From assembly GCF_900239935.1 (NCBI RefSeq), contig NZ_LT965928.1:2933520-2997519 (forward strand): 64,000 bases of DNA. Direction: 5' to 3'. This stretch comes from Pseudoalteromonas carrageenovora IAM 12662 (GTDB lineage Bacteria; Pseudomonadota; Gammaproteobacteria; Enterobacterales; Alteromonadaceae). The notes beneath the pieces were generated by a model. It was given only the letters and a program-made list of their open reading frames with translations, had not been told where the DNA came from and did no database searches. The position numbers were made by a program, and so were the translations under genes. Shown here piece by piece: positions 25,933 to 34,086 of the stretch; the stretch's first letter is position 1, and every line of letters begins with the position of its first letter.

Positions 25933-25962
25933 TAAGACGCAAAGACAGACGAAAAAGGTTTA
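25933..25962 (-). promoter_or_regulatory. candidate autoregulated ECF promoter
   Basis: On the minus strand TAAACC at 25957-25962 is followed after 17 bases by GCGTCTTA at 25933-25940, ending about 50 bp before the sigma gene. AAC-type -35 and CGTC-type -10 elements are typical of ECF promoters. The hexamers were picked by eye and the spacing is approximate. Confidence 0.35.
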
Positions 25963-26023
25963 AAAAATAATAAAAATTTTTATTTGGTGAGATTTAGGAG
26001 GGTGTTAGAGGAATTTTAGACAC

Positions 26024-26053
26024 AAAAAAGCCGCGCTAAAAGCACGGCTTTTT
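26024..26053 (-). terminator. rho-independent terminator after rplI
   Basis: AAAAAAGCCGCGC / GCACGGCTTTTT hairpin with one wobble pair and a T-run, directly after the rplI stop. Confidence 0.9.
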
Positions 26054-26068
26054 GGGCTTAATTAAAAA

Positions 26069-26521
26069 TTAAGCTTCAGCAATAACGATTACTTTAATAG
26101 TAGCTGTTACGTCTGAGTGTACTGCGATTGCAACGTCAAATTCGCCAGTCTCACGGATAGTACCTAGAGGTAAACGAACTTCTGATTTAGCAACTTCAAC
26201 ACCAACAGCTGAGATAGCGTCAGCGATGTCACGAGTACCGATTGAACCGAATAACTTACCTTCGTCACCAGCTTTAGATACTAAAGTAACTTCTGCTAAT
26301 GCTTCTAGTTTGTCAGCGCGTGCTTGTGCAGCAACTAACTGTTCAGCGATTTTCGCTTCAAGTTCTGCGCGACGTGCGTCAAAAGTTTCAATGTTAGCTT
26401 TAGTCGCAGGAACTGCCTTACCTTGCGGGAAAAGGAAGTTACGTGCGAAACCAGATTTAACTACAACCTGTTCACCTAGGCTACCTAGGTTAGCGATCTT
26501 ATCTAGTAGAATAACTTGCAT
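26069..26521 (-). CDS. rplI: 50S ribosomal protein bL9
   Basis: 150 residues. The N-terminal rRNA-binding domain [19 protein letters not shown] is followed by the long connecting helix (about residues 41-75, rich in Ala/Glu/Lys). The C-terminal domain contains [19 protein letters not shown]. bL9 binds 23S rRNA near the L1 stalk and helps maintain frame. It is the last gene of the rpsF-priB-rpsR-rplI operon, followed by a terminator. Confidence 0.98.
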   Translation of the reverse strand: MQVILLDKIANLGSLGEQVVVKSGFARNFLFPQGKAVPATKANIETFDARRAELEAKIAEQLVAAQARADKLEALAEVTLVSKAGDEGKLFGSIGTRDIADAISAVGVEVAKSEVRLPLGTIRETGEFDVAIAVHSDVTATIKVIVIAEA

Positions 26522-26556
26522 GTTTCTACACCTTTTAAAAACTGTTAATCCGCTGC

Positions 26557-26784
26557 TTACTTATGTAAGTCAGTGTATGGAAGAAGGGCTAAGTAGCGAG
26601 CACGCTTAATAGCAGTTGCTAGCTGGCGCTGGTATTTAGCGCTAGTACCTGTAATACGGCTAGGTACGATTTTGCCACTTTCTGTAACATAGTTTCTAAG
26701 AGTAGCTAGATCTTTGTAATCGATTTGTTGTACGCCTTCCGCTTTAAAGCGGCAGAACTTACGACGTCTGAAATAACGTGCCAT
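26557..26784 (-). CDS. rpsR: 30S ribosomal protein bS18
   Basis: 75 residues, the family length, starting [18 protein letters not shown] with the conserved [19 protein letters not shown] and the basic end [14 protein letters not shown]. It binds 16S rRNA as a heterodimer with bS6, encoded two genes upstream, and that pair can feed back on the operon leader. Confidence 0.98.
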
Positions 26785-26796
26785 GAGATTAATTCC

Positions 26797-27099
26797 TCAA
26801 ATAATTCTTTCTATATGCTGAGCATGCAAAACCAATTGGCTAAGGCCGTTACGACCTTCGTGGCGATTTAAAAAACCACTCACTTGCAATGCCTGCCCAA
26901 CGTGCAAATGTTGAGTCTGTTGTTGCATTTGCTTACCACTGGCAACAACCTGAAGCCTAACGTAACTATTACGGTTAAGATCTGCTTCGGTTTGCATCGA
27001 TTTATGTTCTACAACAAAAATACAATGCGGTATGCCTGCAGGGCTTTGGCTAAACTTGGGTGTTTTACAAACAACCCCCGATATAACCAGCTGATTCAT
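26797..27099 (-). CDS. priB: primosomal replication protein PriB
   Basis: About 100 residues, an OB-fold single-strand DNA-binding protein. The start MNQLVISGVVCKTPKFSQSP and SGIPHCIFVVEHKS-like pattern (AGIPHCIFVVEHKS) match E. coli PriB, as does the ending GRNGLSQLVLHAQHIE. PriB dimers help PriA and DnaT reload DnaB at stalled forks. An in-frame ATG five codons upstream (27114) could also serve. I prefer 27099 by alignment with E. coli, because neither has a strong Shine-Dalgarno. It lies between rpsF and rpsR, as in E. coli. Confidence 0.93.
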   Translation of the reverse strand: MNQLVISGVVCKTPKFSQSPAGIPHCIFVVEHKSMQTEADLNRNSYVRLQVVASGKQMQQQTQHLHVGQALQVSGFLNRHEGRNGLSQLVLHAQHIERII

Positions 27100-27157
27100 A
27101 TATGGGCTAACCATTATACTAACTGCTGACTACGTGCCATGCTAGGACTCAAAACAA

Positions 27158-27499
27158 TTAAGCAGCTGGTGCTTCTTTCTTCTCTTCTCTTGCAAGAGGA
27201 GACGCTTCAGTTACTGCATTTTTAGTACGCATAACTAAGTTACGAAGCACTGCATCGTTGTAGCGGAAAGTAGTTTCTAGCTCGCTGATTACTTCAGTAG
27301 GTGCTTCAACGTTCATAAGAACATAATGAGCTTTATGAAGCTTGTTGATTGGGTAAGCCAGTTGACGACGGCCCCAGTCTTCAAGACGGTGAATAGTACC
27401 ACCAGCTTCAGTGATAGAACCAGTATAACGTTCGATCATACCAGATACTTGCTCACTCTGATCAGGGTGAACCATGAATACGATTTCGTAATGACGCAT
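27158..27499 (-). CDS. rpsF: 30S ribosomal protein bS6
   Basis: 113 residues: [37 protein letters not shown] and [15 protein letters not shown] are the standard bS6 segments. The C-terminal tail is short and acidic ([10 protein letters not shown]), without the long poly-Glu tail that RimK extends in E. coli. It is the first gene of the ribosomal operon. A conserved-looking hairpin sits in its leader. Confidence 0.98.
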   Translation of the reverse strand: MRHYEIVFMVHPDQSEQVSGMIERYTGSITEAGGTIHRLEDWGRRQLAYPINKLHKAHYVLMNVEAPTEVISELETTFRYNDAVLRNLVMRTKNAVTEASPLAREEKKEAPAA

Positions 27500-27510
27500 G
27501 GATATTCCTT

Positions 27511-27534
27511 ACGGTTAATAGAGCCTTCTACCGT
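27511..27534 (-). promoter_or_regulatory. candidate rpsF leader hairpin (bS6:bS18 autoregulatory site)
   Basis: In the rpsF 5' leader the strand reads ACGGTAG ... ACCGT and can fold into a stem just ahead of the Shine-Dalgarno (TAAGGAA). CCG triplets lie on its upstream side (CCGACCGGCCG). A leader structure with a conserved CCG that binds the bS6:bS18 complex is known in many bacteria. I matched position and general features only, not a covariance model. Confidence 0.35.
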
Positions 27535-27654
27535 TTCGGCCGGTCGGTTTAAGGCAAGGAATTAATAGTTTAAAAGCCGAAATGAGCGCGCATTTTACGC
27601 TTAGATGGATAATTAAGCAAGCAGGTTTTTTAAGCTTTAATAGATAAGTGTTAA

Positions 27655-27726
27655 AGCTATCAGCTATCAGCTATCAGCTATCAGCTATCAGCTATCAGCT
27701 ATCAGCTATCAGCTATCAGCTATCAG
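27655..27726. repeat. 7-bp simple tandem repeat (AGCTATC, about 10 copies)
   Basis: Ten uninterrupted copies of the heptamer AGCTATC occupy about 72 bp of intergenic DNA between the rpsF leader and the esterase gene. Copies are identical, which implies recent slippage. They lie ~90 bp beyond the rpsF leader and 205 bp upstream of the esterase start. No gene covers them. Confidence 0.97.
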
Positions 27727-27793
27727 AGTGATATTAATATGCGTCCGCTTTATATCAACAAGCAGAATTACAATAAGTGCTTTGGGTTTGTGT

Positions 27794-27835
27794 GTAGACA
27801 CAAAGCTTGCTTGCATAAAAAGCGCAGCTTTAAAT
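27794..27835. repeat. dispersed intergenic repeat, copy A
   Basis: About 42 bp beginning GTAGACACAAAGCTTGCTTG and containing AAAAGCGCAGCTTT. A second copy at 29244-29285 is in the same orientation, with roughly 85% identity by eye. Together they flank the esterase gene. Confidence 0.75.
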
Positions 27836-27930
27836 TACTTAAGCTCTACATTTGCCCCTAAAATATAAACATTTACTCAAACATAAAGTCGTGCAATTAT
27901 TAAGCAACACATTACTAAATAAGGATATTT

Positions 27931-29130
27931 ATGAAGCTCTTACTATCGCTAGTATTAGTACTTACAGTTAGTACATCTTTTTCGAGCTATGCAAACACCT
28001 CTACAACCGACATACCCGTTGGTAAAAAAGTTATTCTACAATCAAAAATACTTAACGAAGACAGGCCTATCAGAATTTTTATACCTGACACTGTAAAAGA
28101 CGATCAGCCGCTTTATGTTATTTATTTACTTGATGGTGTTGAGCACTTTCATACAGCCTCTGGTGTAGTTAAATCCCTTGTTGATTACGAGCAAATACCT
28201 AATGCAATGCTTGTTGGTGTTGATACAACCTACCGCGTTCGTGATTACTTACCTAAAGTACAAGGTGAGCCAAAAACTGAATTTCAAACCTTTGTTAAAA
28301 ATAAATGGCCTGACGCTGGGCAAACCGATAATTTTTTAAAGTTTGTGTCTGACGAACTCATGCCCTATATAAATAGTAATTACTCAACTAACGGCTACAG
28401 CACCTTAATTGGTCATTCTAATGCTGGTACATTGGCGCTTTATACTTTAGTTAATCAACCGGAATTATTTAACAACTACATAGCTATTAGCCCAAATAGT
28501 TGGTGGAGTGACGAAGAGTTAAAAAATAATATTATTAAATACACTAAAAACCCTAAAGGCGCTCAATCGTTATTTATTAGTGTAGCAAGTGAAGGGTCAC
28601 GCTTTTATACGGGTGTATTAAATACGTTAGTAAATTTAGAACAACAAATGCCTACGCAGCTAAAATGGGAGTATAAACATTACCCTACTTTTTCTCATAT
28701 GGGCACCATACTACCAGCACTTAGCGATAGCCTAATTAATCTATTTGGCGACCTAATATTTAAAGTGACTGACGAGCACGGAAGATTTGCTGATGTATCG
28801 CTTATTACCGGTTACTACCAAGCACTGAGTGATAAGTACGGATTTGAGCTTAAAATTCCACAAGATGTGTACGTAGAATTTGCCCATAGCCAGCAAAAAT
28901 TTGGCAATACTAAAAAAGCGATAACTACGCTTAAACACTTCACTCGCGATTATCCTGATGCTGCTTACTCCCACATGCGATTATCGCAAGGCTACACGGC
29001 TGACAAACAATTTAAGGAGGCTGTTACTAGTATGAAACACGCACTAGAACTTGCTAAACAAAACTCGCGAGATCCAATGTTAGTTGATGCGCTCAAAGAT
29101 ATGGTCAATGAAGCACAAAATAATTTGTAG
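27931..29130 (+). CDS. secreted esterase-like alpha/beta hydrolase with C-terminal TPR-like region
   Basis: 399 residues with a Sec signal peptide (MKLLLSLVLVLTVSTSFSSYA). An esterase-D/IroE-like hydrolase domain follows to about residue 270: YVIYLLDGVEHF (oxyanion region), nucleophile motif LIGHSNAGTLAL (GHSxAG, with Ala where GxSxG has Gly), a later Asp/Glu, and the catalytic-His candidate in FSHMG. The last ~110 residues look like tetratricopeptide helices (FGNTKKAITTLKHF, FKEAVTSMKHALELA). Relatives hydrolyse siderophores, acyl esters or thioesters; the substrate here is unknown. It has no operon partners. The gene lies between two dispersed repeats. Confidence 0.82.
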   Translation: MKLLLSLVLVLTVSTSFSSYANTSTTDIPVGKKVILQSKILNEDRPIRIFIPDTVKDDQPLYVIYLLDGVEHFHTASGVVKSLVDYEQIPNAMLVGVDTTYRVRDYLPKVQGEPKTEFQTFVKNKWPDAGQTDNFLKFVSDELMPYINSNYSTNGYSTLIGHSNAGTLALYTLVNQPELFNNYIAISPNSWWSDEELKNNIIKYTKNPKGAQSLFISVASEGSRFYTGVLNTLVNLEQQMPTQLKWEYKHYPTFSHMGTILPALSDSLINLFGDLIFKVTDEHGRFADVSLITGYYQALSDKYGFELKIPQDVYVEFAHSQQKFGNTKKAITTLKHFTRDYPDAAYSHMRLSQGYTADKQFKEAVTSMKHALELAKQNSRDPMLVDALKDMVNEAQNNL

Positions 29131-29243
29131 CTGATTTAACACAAAGCGCTTTTTAACTAACGATAATAATTACGCGCTACGCTCGTCGTGTCAGCAAGTT
29201 GCACGCCTACAGGTAAAATTAAGCTCAGTGGTAAACTTTACAC

Positions 29244-29285
29244 GTAGACACCAAGCTTGCTCGCGTGAAAAGCGCAGCTTTTAAT
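29244..29285. repeat. dispersed intergenic repeat, copy B
   Basis: Begins GTAGACACCAAGCTTGCTCG and contains AAAAGCGCAGCTTTT. It matches copy A at 27794-27835 in the same orientation and sits in the 3' intergenic region of the esterase gene. Confidence 0.75.
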
Positions 29286-29307
29286 CTATTTAAAGCCGCT
29301 TAAAAAC

Positions 29308-29341
29308 AAAAAACCGATGTTTAAACTAAACATCGGTTTTT
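29308..29341. terminator. bidirectional rho-independent terminator
   Basis: AAAACCGATGTTTA / TAAACATCGGTTTT hairpin with a 3-base loop and A/T runs. It lies between the esterase gene and the convergent ubiI. Confidence 0.92.
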
Positions 29342-29419
29342 CTCTGACTGAAAGCTGACAGCTAAAAACTGACTACTTTACTTTCTCATTGAGTTTCGCT
29401 TCGCTCTTCCCAACCTACG

Positions 29420-30586
29420 TTATTTGCCTATCGCTTCTTTGGCGAACAGGTGTTTTATTGGACCTAGGTTATCAACGAGTGACAGCCCGACTCCACGTAT
29501 TAGCTTTTTAACTGGGTTTGCACCTTCAAATAACTCTTTGAGCCCTTGCATCAGAGCTATGTGTTTTTGCGCGTCGAGCTTGCGGGTGCGCTCGTAATCA
29601 CGAAGTGTGCGCGTGCTGGCAAATTCTTTACTATCCCTTGTTAAAAGCTCAATTAAATACGCGGCGTCTTTTAGGCCTAGGTTCATACCCAGACCTGCCA
29701 AAGGGTGAATGGTGTGCGCTGCATCACCCATTAATACCACTTTGCCACTTACCCATTGCTGGGCGTAGCGCATTTTAAGTGGAAATGCTGCGCGTTTACT
29801 TAGCACTTCACACAGCCCGCATTGGCCATCTATCGCAGCCATTACGGCTTTATTAAAGCTGCTGTCGTCCATTGCTAACAATTCATCACAATGGTTGGGG
29901 CTGGTAGACCATACAATAGAGTGGGTGTTGTCATCGCTTAAGGGTAAAAATGCCAGTGGCCCTGTTGGTAAAAACACTTGGCGCGCGGTGTATGCATGTG
30001 GCTCATGGGTTTTAACCGTAGCAACTAGCGCGTGGTGGTCGTAATCTTTAAAGCTGAGCGCCATATTAAATTGTTTACGAATAGCCGAATTTGCGCCATC
30101 GGCCGCCACCAGCAGCTTAGCAATAATTGGCTCGCCGCTTTTAAGAGTTATAAATACGTCGGACTCACTTTGGTGTATTTGCTGATACTCAGTATCAAAC
30201 ATGAGTGTGGCACTTGGTTGTTGCTCTAGCTCTTTTATAAGTGCAAAACGAATAATATCGTTCTCTACTATATGGCCTAAGTGTTCAAGCTCAAGTTGCT
30301 CGTTATTAAAGGCTATTTTACCAAAGCTGTCGGCGTCGCGTACGTCCATATGCGTATAGGCACACGCTCGCTCTGCCATTATGTGTGGCCACACGTTTAA
30401 TTGTTCAAACAAGGTTTGGCTTGCTATGCTCAGCGCACTGACGCGCAAGGCGTATTCATCAGTTCGGGGCGCTTGTTTTGGCCCGGCATCTAACACCACA
30501 ACACTTACATTGGCTTTTGCCAGCCCTAAAGCGAGAGTTAAGCCTACGCAGCCACCACCCACTATACAAACCTGTGCTTGCTTCAT
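29420..30586 (-). CDS. ubiI: FAD-dependent 2-octaprenylphenol hydroxylase UbiI (VisC)
   Basis: 388 residues, a group A flavin monooxygenase. Motifs are the FAD-binding CIVGGGCVGLTLALGLA at the N-terminus, the LVAADGANSAIRK loop (DG motif), and GDAAHTIHPLAGLGMNLG (second FAD motif). The stretches SFGKIAF and LGHIVENDIIRFALI closely follow E. coli UbiI as I recall it. UbiI hydroxylates C5 of the ubiquinone precursor ring. It overlaps ubiH by four bases (ATGA) and ends the ygfB-pepP-ubiH-ubiI operon, the same order as in E. coli. Confidence 0.92.
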   Translation of the reverse strand: MKQAQVCIVGGGCVGLTLALGLAKANVSVVVLDAGPKQAPRTDEYALRVSALSIASQTLFEQLNVWPHIMAERACAYTHMDVRDADSFGKIAFNNEQLELEHLGHIVENDIIRFALIKELEQQPSATLMFDTEYQQIHQSESDVFITLKSGEPIIAKLLVAADGANSAIRKQFNMALSFKDYDHHALVATVKTHEPHAYTARQVFLPTGPLAFLPLSDDNTHSIVWSTSPNHCDELLAMDDSSFNKAVMAAIDGQCGLCEVLSKRAAFPLKMRYAQQWVSGKVVLMGDAAHTIHPLAGLGMNLGLKDAAYLIELLTRDSKEFASTRTLRDYERTRKLDAQKHIALMQGLKELFEGANPVKKLIRGVGLSLVDNLGPIKHLFAKEAIGK

Positions 30587-31770
30587 AAACGCCTACCTTG
30601 TTTAACTTGCCCCATTAGCTGCTTTGCCAAGGGTGCTTTTAATGCGGGAAATAAATCCATTGAGAAAAGCCCAATGCTGCGCCCAAGCGCCAATACCCGT
30701 GACGAGTTTGAAAAAAGCCTAACCAGTGCATCGGTTAATGTCATTACAGTATTTATATCACTAATGCGCTTTTGTGAATACTCACGGGTAAACGCATAAC
30801 AGCCTAACTCGTTTTTACTTGTTGCTATTAAATCACTAAGTACCTGTACATCACGCAGGCCTAAATTAAAGCCCTGCCCTGCAATAGGGTGAATAGCATG
30901 TGCGGCGTTACCAATTACTACTGTACGATGCGCCGTTAATGATTCTGCTTGCCCATAAACCAGCGGGTAGCTTGTGCGTGTGCCAACTTTTGTAAATTGC
31001 CCTGCTCGGTAACCAAATGCACTTTGTAGCGTATTTAAAAAGTCGCTTTCATTTAAAACGGTATGCTGCTCAACTTGCTGTTGCTTCATACACCACACTA
31101 ATGAGTAACGGTTATTGCTCATTGGTAAAAGCGCCATAGGCCCGTGCTCAGTAAAACGCTCATAAGCATGATTGTTATGCCCGCCTGCTACTTCAATATT
31201 TGCAATTATAGCGCCTTGCTCATAGGGCTGAGTGTTAAAGCGTAAACCGAGTAATTTTCGGGTTGGAGATTGTGCACCATCGGCAATAACAAGTAGCTTA
31301 GTATTTAATTGCTCGCCGCTTTGTAAAGTAAGCTCGTTACTGTTTAGGCTTTGCTTAATGGTGTGTACGCTGTCGGGGCAATAAAGTGAAATGCTCGCCT
31401 GTGTTAATCGCTGATAGAGTGCTCGGCCAAACGGGTTTACCTCAACTACATAACCTAATGAGGGCTTAGCAAATTCGTCGCAATTAATATGTGCTTTACC
31501 AAAGTGACCACGATCCGACACGCTTACTTTTTTTATTGCTGCTGTAAACGGTGCATTTTTATCAAACAAATTTAAGCGCTGTAAATACTCAACAGATTGC
31601 TGAGCAAGGGCTATGCTTCTGTCATCAAAGCTTGGGTGGTAATCGCCCGTTACTTGGTTTGCTTCTACTACCGCAATAGTGAGTGAAGGATTTGTTTTAG
31701 CAATACTTAGCGCGCAGCTTGCACCAGCAAGCCCGCCACCAATAACTACAACATCAAACTGCTTAGCCAC
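30583..31770 (-). CDS. ubiH: FAD-dependent 2-octaprenyl-6-methoxyphenol hydroxylase UbiH
   Basis: 395 residues, paralogous to the next gene. Motifs are VVVIGGGLAGASCALSIA (FAD ADP-binding), LLVIADGAQSPTRKLLG and GNAAHAIHPIAGQGFNLGLRD. The Asn in GNAAH replaces the usual Asp, as in E. coli UbiH as I recall it. UbiH hydroxylates C1 of the ubiquinone ring. I set the start at a GTG (31770) because GGAGAG lies four bases upstream; a TTG four codons earlier overlaps that site. It is 14 bp after pepP. Confidence 0.92.
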   Translation of the reverse strand: MAKQFDVVVIGGGLAGASCALSIAKTNPSLTIAVVEANQVTGDYHPSFDDRSIALAQQSVEYLQRLNLFDKNAPFTAAIKKVSVSDRGHFGKAHINCDEFAKPSLGYVVEVNPFGRALYQRLTQASISLYCPDSVHTIKQSLNSNELTLQSGEQLNTKLLVIADGAQSPTRKLLGLRFNTQPYEQGAIIANIEVAGGHNNHAYERFTEHGPMALLPMSNNRYSLVWCMKQQQVEQHTVLNESDFLNTLQSAFGYRAGQFTKVGTRTSYPLVYGQAESLTAHRTVVIGNAAHAIHPIAGQGFNLGLRDVQVLSDLIATSKNELGCYAFTREYSQKRISDINTVMTLTDALVRLFSNSSRVLALGRSIGLFSMDLFPALKAPLAKQLMGQVKQGRRL

Positions 31771-31784
31771 TTTACTCTCCAAGC

Positions 31785-33107
31785 TTATGCGTTTTTAGCG
31801 CTTTGCATTAGTATTTCAATATCGTTTATGGTTTTAGGCACACTTAGGGTTAGGTTTTCGTGCCCTGATTCAGTGATCAAAAGGTTATCTTCAATACGAA
31901 TACCAATGCCTTTATATTGCTGTGGTGCGTTTGAATCTTCACTTATATAAAGCCCGGGCTCTATGGTTAAGACCATGCCTGGCTCAAATGCGCGTTCAAC
32001 ATTATTTTGTTTGTAATCACCTACATCGTGAACATCTAGCCCTAACCAATGACCAAGACCATGCATGTAGTATTCTTTGCACGCTCCTTTTGCCATTAAT
32101 TCATCAAAGTCGCCGGTTAAAATACCGAGATCGAGTAAACCTTGGGTCATCACTTCCATTGCACGTTTATTAGCGTGCGACATAAACCCGCCGGGTTTAA
32201 CCTCTTCAAAAGCTACTTCTTGTGCTTTAAGTACAATGTTATAAAGCGCGGCTTGCGGCTCGCTAAATTGTCCATTTACGGGAAAAGTACGCGTAATATC
32301 AGCCGCGTAGCCTTGTAGCTCAGAACCAGAGTCAATCAATACTAGGTCGCCATCTTTTAACACATCGCTATTTTGCGTGTAGTGCAAAATATTAGCGTTA
32401 TCGCCACTGCCAACAATGGTGCCGTAAGCTGGGTACGGCGCACCGTTCATTGCATAATGATGATGCAGCTCTGCTTCTAGCTGAAACTCAGTAGCACCGG
32501 GGTGCGAATAGCGCATTGCCCGCATGTGTCCGCGAGCACTTATTTCACAGCCTTCACGCATAATGTTTACTTCTCTTGGCGATTTAAACAAACGCATTTC
32601 GTGAATCAGGCCGCGTATTTCTTTTATGGCACTTGGTGCTTTAAAGCCTTTTCGTGAGCCACTTCTAAGCGTACCTAATAACGAAAAAACTTTGGTATCA
32701 AATGAAGGATAAGCGCCTTGTGCAAAATAAATTGCATCTTTTTCATTGAGCATAGTTACGAGCTTATCGTTTAACTCACTTAGCGGGTAAGCTTCATCAA
32801 ACAAGTAGTCACTTTTAGCTTTATCAAAGCCAATTCTGCGGCCATGCCAAATTTCGGCTAGTTTATCTTTATCAAGACAAAAGAGTGTACTAGGTATGTC
32901 GCTGTTATTACTAAGCACCAAAACAGCATCGGATTCGTTAAAACCGGTTAAATAAAGAAAGTCGCTATCTTGTCTAAAGGCATATTCAGTGTCGCGGCTG
33001 CGGGTAACTTCACTGGCGGCAGGAATAATTGCCACACTGTTTGCATCCATTTGTGCAAGTAAGCGCTCGCGACGTGCTTTAAATTCTGACTTATCTATTT
33101 CAACCAT
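31785..33107 (-). CDS. pepP: Xaa-Pro aminopeptidase PepP
   Basis: 440 residues, as in E. coli. The N-terminal creatinase-like domain includes DSDFLYLTGFNESDAVLV, and the C-terminal pita-bread M24 domain carries the dimanganese ligands (VLIDSGSEL, YAADITRTFPV, GLGHWLGLDVHDVG, VLTIEPGLYI, IGIRIEDNLLI). It removes N-terminal residues before proline. It sits between ygfB and ubiH in the conserved operon. Confidence 0.96.
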   Translation of the reverse strand: MVEIDKSEFKARRERLLAQMDANSVAIIPAASEVTRSRDTEYAFRQDSDFLYLTGFNESDAVLVLSNNSDIPSTLFCLDKDKLAEIWHGRRIGFDKAKSDYLFDEAYPLSELNDKLVTMLNEKDAIYFAQGAYPSFDTKVFSLLGTLRSGSRKGFKAPSAIKEIRGLIHEMRLFKSPREVNIMREGCEISARGHMRAMRYSHPGATEFQLEAELHHHYAMNGAPYPAYGTIVGSGDNANILHYTQNSDVLKDGDLVLIDSGSELQGYAADITRTFPVNGQFSEPQAALYNIVLKAQEVAFEEVKPGGFMSHANKRAMEVMTQGLLDLGILTGDFDELMAKGACKEYYMHGLGHWLGLDVHDVGDYKQNNVERAFEPGMVLTIEPGLYISEDSNAPQQYKGIGIRIEDNLLITESGHENLTLSVPKTINDIEILMQSAKNA

Positions 33108-33145
33108 TATTTACCAACCCGTTTTGCTGTTTTAAAAGTGAATGT

Positions 33146-33709
33146 TTAGTGCAGAGTTTTTTTAGTTGTTTGTGTTTTTTGCTCTTTACCTAACTCTGCA
33201 AAGCAAAGCAGTGCCGACACACGAACATACTCAATCACTTCATGAAGCGCATTGCTATCTTCTTCGGTTTCTTCGAAGGTGGTATCTAGACGAGTGATCT
33301 CGCTAAAATCACTAATAACCTCTTTAACATCTGCCGATAACTTACCGTAATCTTTTTGCTTTAAGCCAAAGCCAAGCATAAAGCCTGCAACCCATGATAC
33401 GAGGCCATTTGCCTGATCGATGAGTGTTTCGTCGTCACTTGGTAAAAATAAGTCAAACGCAAAGGCTTCATCGTTAAAGCTTGCAACTACTTGCTTATAA
33501 ATAGTGCCAAAAAATTGCTTTAAATCGTTACTAAACGATTCACCATCGTTAAATACGTCGCTTAATAAGCCTAAGTATTCTTTATCGTCAATACTCAACC
33601 CACATGCTAATAAGCCACTAATAACGCCATGTGCTTCTGCAGGTGATACAAAAATTTCGTTTTTTTCTAAAAGCAGCTGGGCTTTTTCGTAATCAGGTAA
33701 ATCGCTCAT
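33146..33709 (-). CDS. ygfB: YgfB family protein (UPF0149)
   Basis: 187 residues of the all-helical YgfB/UPF0149 family: SPAEAHGVISGLLACG near the N-terminus, then VSWVAGFMLGFGLKQKD and EVIEYVRVSALLCFAEL. The family function is poorly known; in Pseudomonas aeruginosa YgfB affects ampDh3 expression. It is the first gene of the ygfB-pepP-ubiH-ubiI operon and is divergent from a 6S RNA gene. Confidence 0.93.
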   Translation of the reverse strand: MSDLPDYEKAQLLLEKNEIFVSPAEAHGVISGLLACGLSIDDKEYLGLLSDVFNDGESFSNDLKQFFGTIYKQVVASFNDEAFAFDLFLPSDDETLIDQANGLVSWVAGFMLGFGLKQKDYGKLSADVKEVISDFSEITRLDTTFEETEEDSNALHEVIEYVRVSALLCFAELGKEQKTQTTKKTLH

Positions 33710-33869
33710 GTTTATATCTTCACTTTGCTAGTTAAAGCAATGCTACCACTCGATAAAAAGCAACTCCAATTAATTGTATGATCAAGCTCAAAAAGCATGC
33801 GATAAAGTAAATGACGAGTTAAAGCTGGGGGAAAACCAAGCGAACAGTTTAATTTTTTACGTTTAGGGT

Positions 33870-33897
33870 TTAAGGATTGGATTATGTCTTATATACT
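33870..33897 (+). promoter_or_regulatory. 6S RNA promoter (-10 TATACT)
   Basis: TATACT at 33892-33897 is placed 6-8 bases before the inferred 6S 5' end. A weak -35 (TTTAAG-like) lies at about 33869-33874, 17 bases upstream of the -10. Confidence 0.5.
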
Positions 33898-33902
33898 TAA
33901 AT

Positions 33903-34086
33903 TGTTCCCTGGGGTACCGGAGCTTGGTTAAGTCCCTGAGCCGATAAATTTTATACCAGGATTTCTGTTCGTCTACTATTGTGCAAGCTCGGCATGTACC
34001 GAGAAGCCTACGGTAGACCGCAGATTTCCGCCCTGAAACCTTCTGGTTTCAGGACTGAAACCGGGTACCGTATCTTGGGGAACATC
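33903..34086 (+). ncRNA. ssrS: 6S RNA
   Basis: About 184 nt, recognised by the 6S hallmarks in order: AGTCCCTGAGCCGATA with TATACC following; CTCGGCATGTACCGAGAAGCCT in the position of E. coli GCTCGGTCCGTCCGAGAAGCCT; then CCCTGAAACCTTCTGGTTTCAGG hairpin in the place of CCTTGAACCAAGGGTTCAAGG. The ends (GTTCCCTGGGGTACCGG and CCGGGTACCGTATCTTGGGGAAC) close the long terminal stem, leaving the central bulge that mimics an open promoter. 6S RNA binds sigma-70 RNA polymerase and represses many promoters in stationary phase. Exact ends are estimated. It lies just upstream of, and divergent from, ygfB. Confidence 0.92.

Noticed and set aside
26226..26609. 127-codon plus-strand frame opposite rplI and rpsR
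   Set aside because: Antisense to two ribosomal protein genes.
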